A stretch of 64,000 nt of DNA. It comes from Rhodospirillaceae bacterium. Its GTDB lineage: Bacteria > Pseudomonadota > Alphaproteobacteria > Rhodospirillales > JABJKH01. Both the position numbers and the translations under genes were made by a program. How positions within the stretch are numbered: position 1 is the first letter of the stretch; every line of letters starts with the position of its first letter. Where the stretch lies: NCBI GenBank assembly GCA_018660465.1, contig JABJKH010000075.1, positions 1-64,000 of the forward strand. The letters run 5' to 3'. This document shows positions 58,641-64,000 of this stretch, one piece after another. Under the pieces are notes generated by a model. It saw only the letters and a list, made by a program, of their open reading frames with translations, did no database searches and was not told where the DNA came from.

Positions 58641-58910
58641 TTAGCGCCGCAGACCGAGGCTGCTGACGATTGTCTCGTAGCGCTCGACCTTTTTACGTTT
58701 TAGATAATCCAGCAACCGTCGGCGCTGTCCCACCATCATGATGAGACCCCGGCGGGAATGGTTATCTTTCTTGTGAGTTTTCAAGTGTTCGGTCAGGTTC
58801 TGAATGCGTTCGCTCAGAATTGCGACCTGGACTTCCGGTGAACCGGTATCGCCCTCGCCTGCAGCATACTCTTTAATGAGTTCCTGCTTACGTTCTGCTG
58901 TAATCGACAT
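58641..58910 (-). CDS. rpsO: Ribosomal protein S15
   Basis: 89-residue S15. [44 protein letters not shown] and [20 protein letters not shown] are invariant-type S15 segments; it binds the central domain of 16S rRNA. It lies 15 bp after truB and upstream of pnp. Confidence 0.98.
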   Translation of the reverse strand: MSITAERKQELIKEYAAGEGDTGSPEVQVAILSERIQNLTEHLKTHKKDNHSRRGLIMMVGQRRRLLDYLKRKKVERYETIVSSLGLRR

Positions 58911-58925
58911 CGTCTACTCCAATTC

Positions 58926-59852
58926 TTACAAGTTTAAAACACGTTGTGGACGGATTTCTCCGCCCTTGATTAATGCCAGTGCCACGGGTTTCCCGCCGGT
59001 CATGGCGCAAACCACGGACCCTTGTTTAACCTTTTCAGATGGCGACCGGCTGGCCACGGGCAGGACTGCAATCGCCTGCCCCTGCTGCAATCGTCGGGCT
59101 TCCGTTTCCGTTAAGGCAAGCGCCGGGATGTCGGCCAGCGCGGTCTGAACGGGAAGTAGGAAATCGACGAGCGGCGCACTATGCCCTAGAGATTCTAGTT
59201 TTTCCAGGGAAATCGCATGTTCTTCTGTAAATGGTCCGACACGGGTCCGCCTGAGGGCCGCAATATGCCCCACCGTACCGACAGCCAAGGCCAAATCTCG
59301 CGCTAAACCACGCATGTAGGCTCCCTTGCCGGACACCACTTTAAATTCTGCATGATCCGTATTCGGCATTCCGATGAGATCAAAGGCGTCAATTTGGATT
59401 TGGCGGGACTGCAACTCCACAGGTTGATCCGCCCGCGCCAACGCATAGGCTCGCTGACCATTTACTTTGATCGCGGAAAATTTAGGTGGCACTTGCTCTA
59501 TCATCCCAATAAAGCCGCTTAATGCCGTGCGAATTGCGCTTTCGTCAGGGCGGACGTCACTGGTATCTATGACATCACCTTCGGTATCATCGGTTGTGCG
59601 TTGTTCGCCCCAGCGGATGGTAAAGTTGTATTCTTTTGTACCGTCCATTGCATAGGATACGGTTTTGGTCGCTTCGCCCAGGGCAAGGGGGAGCAATCCA
59701 GTTGCCAGCGGGTCCAAAGTGCCGCCGTGGCCAACCTTAGCCGCACCGGTAAGCCGACGCACCATGCCAACGACTGCATTTGAAGACATCGTTCCTGGCT
59801 TATCGATCACCATCCAGCCATGTATGGGCTTGCCCCGGCGCTTACGCCCCAT
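58926..59852 (-). CDS. truB: tRNA pseudouridine-55 synthase TruB
   Basis: 308-residue enzyme converting U55 of tRNA to pseudouridine. GWMVIDKPGTMSSNAVVG, GGTLDPLATGLLPLALGEATK with the catalytic Asp, and SGKGAYMRGLARDLALAVG. The reading frame continues upstream through rbfA, but homology begins at MGRKRRGKPIHGW, so ATG 59852 (overlapping rbfA by 11 bp) is used. Confidence 0.96.
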   Translation of the reverse strand: MGRKRRGKPIHGWMVIDKPGTMSSNAVVGMVRRLTGAAKVGHGGTLDPLATGLLPLALGEATKTVSYAMDGTKEYNFTIRWGEQRTTDDTEGDVIDTSDVRPDESAIRTALSGFIGMIEQVPPKFSAIKVNGQRAYALARADQPVELQSRQIQIDAFDLIGMPNTDHAEFKVVSGKGAYMRGLARDLALAVGTVGHIAALRRTRVGPFTEEHAISLEKLESLGHSAPLVDFLLPVQTALADIPALALTETEARRLQQGQAIAVLPVASRSPSEKVKQGSVVCAMTGGKPVALALIKGGEIRPQRVLNL

Positions 59853-60270
59853 GGTCTTCGGACTCCTCGGTGAGGGTTTCATCGGCAGCAGCCAAATCCT
59901 GGGCAACCTTGGGATCATTAAGCAGAGTTTCAATCTTACTCGCCTGATCAAAGGTCTCGTCCATCTCGAAGGAAATGTTTGGCACATGTCGAAGACGCAT
60001 GGTTTTACCAACTTGTTTCCGAACAAAGGGACGCGCACGCGTCAGCGCCTCAAGCACTTCAGCGGCTTGATCACCACCCAACGGCATAATATAGGCCGTG
60101 GCATTTTTTAAATCTGGGCTGATACGAACCTCGGTCACCGTTACCGAAACGTCTTGTAAAGCGGGTTCATGAAACTCTCTTCGTTCCAACATTTGCGCCA
60201 CCGCATGGCGAATTTCTTCCCCGATACGGAGCTGACGTTGACTGGGCATTCGAGCCGGCCGATTTTTCAT
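59842..60270 (-). CDS. rbfA: Ribosome-binding factor A
   Basis: 142-residue KH-fold 30S maturation factor. SQRQLRIGEEIRHAVAQML, VTVTEVRISPDLKNATAYIMPLGG and RLRHVPNISFEMDETFDQ are typical. A TTG at 60294 would add eight residues; ATG 60270 is preferred. It follows infB with a 168-bp gap that holds a hairpin (60386-60403), and overlaps truB. Confidence 0.95.
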   Translation of the reverse strand: MKNRPARMPSQRQLRIGEEIRHAVAQMLERREFHEPALQDVSVTVTEVRISPDLKNATAYIMPLGGDQAAEVLEALTRARPFVRKQVGKTMRLRHVPNISFEMDETFDQASKIETLLNDPKVAQDLAAADETLTEESEDHGA

Positions 60271-60385
60271 GTTCAATTCCAACCGCCCCGACAATTATGT
60301 GAGCCAACGTAAAAGCCGGCCGCACGACACATGTCGCGGGGCGTAATAAATTCGTTTTCTATAGTTCAGGCCTCAAGGCTAAAGT

Positions 60386-60403
60386 CCGTTTTCGCAAAAA
60401 CGG
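60386..60403 (-). other. Hairpin between infB and rbfA
   Basis: CCGTTTT (60386-60392), loop CGCA, AAAACGG (60397-60403). Perfect 7-bp stem with a tetraloop, read with the infB-rbfA transcript. No following T-run; it may mark 3'-end processing or attenuation. Confidence 0.45.
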
Positions 60404-60438
60404 TTTCTATCGTAATTCTCTATTTACGGTTCTTGGTT

Positions 60439-62976
60439 TTACAATTCCCTGGCCACTTCTTCCACATCGAAGCATTCAATAACGTCGCCAACCTGAATAT
60501 CTTGATAGTTGGCGAAAGCCATGCCGCAATCGAGCCCTTCTTTGACCTCTTTTGCGTCATCCTTGAAGCGTTTCAATTGCGATAAGTCGCCTTCGTGAAT
60601 GACCACGCTGTCACGAACCAAGCGGACTTTAGAACCGCGCCGCACCATGCCTTCAGTTACCATGCAACCTGCAATCTTGCCGACCTTGGAAATGTTGAAG
60701 ACCTCGCGGATTTCCGCATTGCCCAGAAAACTTTCGCGAAGGGTCGGCGCCAGCATGCCGGTAAGAGCCTGCCTCAAGTCGTCAATTACATTATAGATGA
60801 TCGAATAATACCGAATTTCCACGTTATCGGTTTTGGCTAATTCGCGTGATTGCGGATTGGCCCGGACGTTAAAGCCGATAATTAGGCCACCCGATGCACG
60901 CGCCAAGATCACGTCCGATTCGTTAACACCGCCGACACCTGAGTGCAGAACCTGAACTTTCACTTCATCATTCGATAGCTGATCCAGCGCACTCACAATG
61001 GCTTCTGAAGAGCCGTGAACATCTGCTTTGATCACGACAGGTAAACTCTGGACTTCCGTGCCATCCTGAATTTTTTCGAACATTTCTTCCAGGGTGCCGC
61101 GCGCGCTTTGAGTTGCTATCAGATCTTTGCTGCGTCGGCTGCGGAATTCCGTTACTTCCCTGGCGCGGCCTTCTTCCTCAACTACGGCGACTTCATCACC
61201 CGCTGCCGGCGTGCCACCAAGCCCGATAACCTCTACTGGAACTGAGGGCAGGGCCTGTTCCACTGATGCGCCTGTGGCATCGCGCATTGCGCGAACCCGG
61301 CCCCATTCACTACCGGCAACAAAGATATCACCGATCCGAAGGGTTCCGCGCTGAACCAAGACCGTGGCGACCGTGCCTCGGCCTCTTTCAGTTCTGGCCT
61401 CAACCACCACGCCATCGGCGGGCCGGTCGGGATTTGCCTTCAGATCAAGAAGTTCGGCCTGCAGCAAAATTGTTTCTTCAAGCTTGTCAAGATTAGTGCC
61501 TTCCAGTGCCGACACCTCGACCGAAAGAATCTCGCCGCCCATTTCCTCGACCACAAGTTCGTGCTGAAGCAGTTCGGTCCGCACCCGGTTGGCGTCTGCG
61601 TCCGGCCTGTCCATTTTATTGATCGCGACGATAATAGGAACTTCAGCAGCCTTGGCATGAACAATCGCTTCAATGGTCTGCGGCATAATGCCGTCGTCCG
61701 CAGCGACAACCAAAACCACGATATCCGTCACCTTGGCCCCACGTGCGCGCATTTCCGTAAATGCTGCATGGCCTGGCGTGTCGATAAAGGTAATTTTTGC
61801 ATCGCTCGACATGGTGACCTGATAGGCACCGATATGCTGGGTGATACCGCCCGCTTCGCCACTCACTACATCGGTTTTACGAAGGGCATCCAAAAGCGAT
61901 GTCTTGCCATGATCAACGTGGCCCATAACGGTAACTACCGGTGCCCGCGGTTGTAGTGTGCCTTCGTCGTCAATCCCGCCCGTCAGTTCGGTTTCCACAT
62001 CGGCGTCGCTGACCCGTTTCATGTTATGACCGAATTCCGAAACAACAAGTTCAGCGGTATCGGCATCGATGGTCTGGTTGATCGTCGCCATGACCCCCAA
62101 CTTCATCAGTGTCTTAATCACATCGACACCGCGCTCGGCCATCCGATTGCCCAATTCCTGAACCGTGATAACTTCTGGAACGACCACGTCGCGAATAATT
62201 TTTTGTCCCTCAGTCGGCTGGAATTTTTGTTTTTGCTTTTCGCGCGCGCGACGTACTGAGGCGAGACTACGGGTCCGCTCTTCACGAACGCCAAGCGCCT
62301 CATCTATGGTCAACTTGCCAGAACGTCGACGCGGCTCACCGCGGCGACCCCCTGGTGCACGGCGTGGTTCCGCACGCGCTGTACGGCTACGACCTCGGTT
62401 AGACTCGTCTTCATCTTCCGTATGGTCTTTACGTCCCCGCGCAGACGTCGCACCTTTGGCAGAGGGCTTTTCCGATTCAGGCTGTGGCGGTATTTCAGGT
62501 TGCGCCTCAGCAGTCGGTTCTGGCTCTGATTCTGGCTCTGGCTCCGGCTCGGGATCAGGTTCGAGTTCGGGATCAGGCTCAAGGGCCTTACGTGCGGCTA
62601 ATTCTTCGGCCAGGCGGGCATTTTCTTCAGCCGCAATTTTAGCCTCTTTCAACGCTTTGGCTCGGGTCGCCTTTTCGTCAGTGGTCAACGAGGACGCGGC
62701 TTGTGCATCTTCGATGATTTCACTCGGCACTTCCGGCTCGACTTCGACCTTTTCTTCAACCTCCGGCTCCAACGGCTTTTCAACCTTGGTCATCTTGCCG
62801 CCGGCATCCTGGGCGTAGCTGCGTTTTTTCCGCACCTCAACAGCAACCATCTTCGAGCGGCCATGAGAGAAGCTTTGACGGACCGTTCCGCCTGTCACTG
62901 TCTTCTTAAGCTCAAGCGTTCCCGGCCGCGATAGACTGAGCGGCTTTTTTTTGTCTTGTTCTTTGGCCTCTGTCAT
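60439..62976 (-). CDS. infB: Translation initiation factor IF-2
   Basis: 845-residue GTPase that places initiator tRNA on the ribosome. A long N-terminus (about 1-340) holds the IF2 N domains, a Pro/Glu-rich linker and Arg-rich segments; the G domain has [30 protein letters not shown] and NKMDRPDAD; domains II-IV follow to [10 protein letters not shown]. It lies behind rnpM and before rbfA in the nusA operon. Confidence 0.97.
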   Translation of the reverse strand: MTEAKEQDKKKPLSLSRPGTLELKKTVTGGTVRQSFSHGRSKMVAVEVRKKRSYAQDAGGKMTKVEKPLEPEVEEKVEVEPEVPSEIIEDAQAASSLTTDEKATRAKALKEAKIAAEENARLAEELAARKALEPDPELEPDPEPEPEPESEPEPTAEAQPEIPPQPESEKPSAKGATSARGRKDHTEDEDESNRGRSRTARAEPRRAPGGRRGEPRRRSGKLTIDEALGVREERTRSLASVRRAREKQKQKFQPTEGQKIIRDVVVPEVITVQELGNRMAERGVDVIKTLMKLGVMATINQTIDADTAELVVSEFGHNMKRVSDADVETELTGGIDDEGTLQPRAPVVTVMGHVDHGKTSLLDALRKTDVVSGEAGGITQHIGAYQVTMSSDAKITFIDTPGHAAFTEMRARGAKVTDIVVLVVAADDGIMPQTIEAIVHAKAAEVPIIVAINKMDRPDADANRVRTELLQHELVVEEMGGEILSVEVSALEGTNLDKLEETILLQAELLDLKANPDRPADGVVVEARTERGRGTVATVLVQRGTLRIGDIFVAGSEWGRVRAMRDATGASVEQALPSVPVEVIGLGGTPAAGDEVAVVEEEGRAREVTEFRSRRSKDLIATQSARGTLEEMFEKIQDGTEVQSLPVVIKADVHGSSEAIVSALDQLSNDEVKVQVLHSGVGGVNESDVILARASGGLIIGFNVRANPQSRELAKTDNVEIRYYSIIYNVIDDLRQALTGMLAPTLRESFLGNAEIREVFNISKVGKIAGCMVTEGMVRRGSKVRLVRDSVVIHEGDLSQLKRFKDDAKEVKEGLDCGMAFANYQDIQVGDVIECFDVEEVAREL
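62516..62583 (-). repeat. Low-complexity acidic Pro/Glu repeat in infB
   Basis: Short GGCTCT/GGCTCC/GGATCA units in series encode alternating EP/DP dipeptides ([16 protein letters not shown]) in the IF-2 linker. Length is likely to vary between strains. Confidence 0.8.
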
Positions 62977-63025
62977 TTTTATTCCGTTCTACTCTTAAAT
63001 CCGGATGCCGTTGTTTCTCGCCACG

Positions 63026-63676
63026 CTAAACCGTGGAACTCGCATCAATTTCGCCTCGATAATCGATCAGGCGTGCAATCTCAACTGTCAATCGCTCGGC
63101 CAAACGTCCATGGGTTAAAACCACATGCACAGCCGTCGCCCGCCCCAACGCGGCACCAAGTTCATCGCCGCTAAAGGCCTCAAGCCTGACAAGGTCTGGA
63201 GCCAAAGCGTTGACCTTATTCTTGCCTGCCGCCGAAGCATCATTCGCGGCCAAGAGTGCTGCACCTTCGCCCCGGCGCAAACACGCCGTTGCCTTCTCAA
63301 ATCCTGCCACAACTTCGCCCGCACGGCGCGCCAAACCTAACAAATTCAAACACCGTTGGCTCATTAATTTTTCAACTTGGTTCGCCAAGTCATCAGGCAA
63401 CCGAACCGAGCGTCGCGCTGCCTTGGCAAACAGATTTTTCTTGCAGGCCGTTTCAACCACTGTTCGCTTTGCGCTCAGCCAAATTCCCCGTCCTGGTAAG
63501 CGGGCCTGAATATCAGGAACGATTTCATTCCCAGGACCAACGACGAATCGAACCATTTCTTCCTTAACAAGCAGTTCCCCGCTAACGATGCACCGACGCA
63601 CAGGGCCAGCCCCCTGATCAGGGGCATGGTCACCAGAGTTTTCAGGCTCTATATGTTCAGCCATTAAAGGAACCAT
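63026..63676 (-). CDS. rnpM: RnpM/YlxR (DUF448) - L7Ae-like RNA-binding protein
   Basis: 216-residue protein with two parts: a YlxR domain (about 15-100; RRCIVSGELLVKEEMVRFVVGP, GRGIWLSAKRTVVETAC) and an L7Ae/L30e-like domain (about 110-200; LNLLGLARRAGEVVAGFEKA). YlxR of B. subtilis modulates RNase P. Fusion of both is common in alphaproteobacteria. ATG 63676 is chosen (17 bp after nusA, AGG upstream); ATG 63664 is an alternative. Confidence 0.9.
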   Translation of the reverse strand: MVPLMAEHIEPENSGDHAPDQGAGPVRRCIVSGELLVKEEMVRFVVGPGNEIVPDIQARLPGRGIWLSAKRTVVETACKKNLFAKAARRSVRLPDDLANQVEKLMSQRCLNLLGLARRAGEVVAGFEKATACLRRGEGAALLAANDASAAGKNKVNALAPDLVRLEAFSGDELGAALGRATAVHVVLTHGRLAERLTVEIARLIDYRGEIDASSTV

Positions 63677-63692
63677 TTGTTTACTGCCTAAT

Positions 63693-64000
63693 TTAAGCGT
63701 CTTCGGTACCGCTATCGGTACTTTCCTCACCATCACTATCGCCTTCACCTTCGCCATCATTTTCTGGCGCTTCTTCATCTTCAAACCAATGCGCCCGCGC
63801 CGCCATGATAACGTCGTTGGCTTCATCTGCGGTGAGCGAGCCCGGTGGCAACATTTCAATCAACTCATCGCCCGCCAAGTCGGCCAAATCATCCAGGGTT
63901 TTAATACCCTTATCACCCACCAGAGAAATAAGGTTCGGCTTTAGACCTTCAAATTTTATCAGGTCTTCCGTCATGCCAAGTTCCTTGGCCTTGTCGGCAA
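63693..64000 (-). CDS. nusA: Transcription factor NusA, C-terminal part (cut by window end)
   Basis: Only the last 101 codons are present; the frame runs on without a stop to base 64000. The visible part has a helix-hairpin-helix repeat (LKPNLISLVGDKGIKTLDDLADLAGDELIEMLP) typical of the NusA C-terminus, then a strongly acidic tail (EDEEAPENDGEGEG). NusA couples RNA polymerase pausing, termination and antitermination. An internal ATG at 63974 is not the start. Confidence 0.93.
   Translation of the reverse strand, partial: ADKAKELGMTEDLIKFEGLKPNLISLVGDKGIKTLDDLADLAGDELIEMLPPGSLTADEANDVIMAARAHWFEDEEAPENDGEGEGDSDGEESTDSGTEDA

Noticed and set aside
59853-60038. 62-codon N-terminal extension of TruB
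   Set aside because: It overlaps rbfA and does not resemble TruB; homology starts at ATG 59852.
62165-62818. Plus-strand frame with a long Ser/Gly run
   Set aside because: The run is the complement of the EP/DP repeat in infB; not a gene.

Overview
The window is one unbroken, gene-dense stretch of chromosome from an alphaproteobacterium, most likely a free-living Rhodospirillales-type lineage (an inference). Evidence: the order dnaA-dnaN-recF-gyrB behind mutM and rpsT, divergent from ubiE-ubiB-coaBC-dut; an Irr-type Fur regulator; fabA-fabB-fabI; the nusA-rnpM-infB-rbfA-truB-rpsO-pnp operon; PPK1 plus PPK2; ubiquinone genes. About sixty protein genes are supported. I see no rRNA, tRNA, CRISPR array, insertion sequence or prophage. 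Base composition looks even, with no clear foreign island.

Layout. 0-4 kb: a SixA-like phosphatase divergent from ppk2-ppk1 (polyphosphate). 4-15.9 kb: accessory genes, namely a lipoprotein of unknown function with an HPCGCYH motif, a degenerate-Hpt/REC/REC/GGDEF diguanylate cyclase, a TRAP-type binding protein without signal peptide, a sulfatase, a YejA-like peptide-binding protein, a CDF metal transporter, YjbQ, a YgjP-like metalloprotease, a DapA-family aldolase, a YcgN-like cysteine-cluster protein and an Sco copper chaperone. 16-18.9 kb: cobK, a SYLF lipoprotein, a CobC-like phosphatase and cobS. 18.9-27.7 kb: an ABC-2 exporter coupled to two tandem EAL-like proteins that lack key catalytic residues, then a UDP-glucuronate decarboxylase-like epimerase, asnB and hldE, pointing to cell-surface polysaccharide.

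27.7-39.6 kb (all minus): mutM, a small secreted protein, an enoyl-CoA hydratase, rpsT, dnaA, dnaN, recF, gyrB, a pentapeptide-repeat protein just behind gyrB, and a class A penicillin-binding protein. 39.7-46.5 kb (plus): ubiE, ubiB, coaBC, dut, an Rrf2 regulator, cysK, a MoeB/ThiF E1-like enzyme and a DsrE-like protein, the last four forming a sulfur module. 46.5-50.4 kb: pabC-pabB, a 2-hydroxyacid dehydrogenase and an SH3-domain secreted protein. 50.4-53.4 kb: DUF3501, a CCG-type Fe-S oxidoreductase, a rubrerythrin without rubredoxin domain, and Irr, a likely peroxide/iron-linked set. 53.5-64 kb: fabI-fabB-fabA, then pnp back to nusA, which is cut by the window end.

No complete novel defence or mobile system was found. 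The best leads are the EAL-like pair/ABC exporter unit, the pentapeptide protein behind gyrB, the DUF3501/Fe-S/rubrerythrin set and the HPCGCYH lipoprotein. All functions are read from sequence motifs and gene order; no database search was run.
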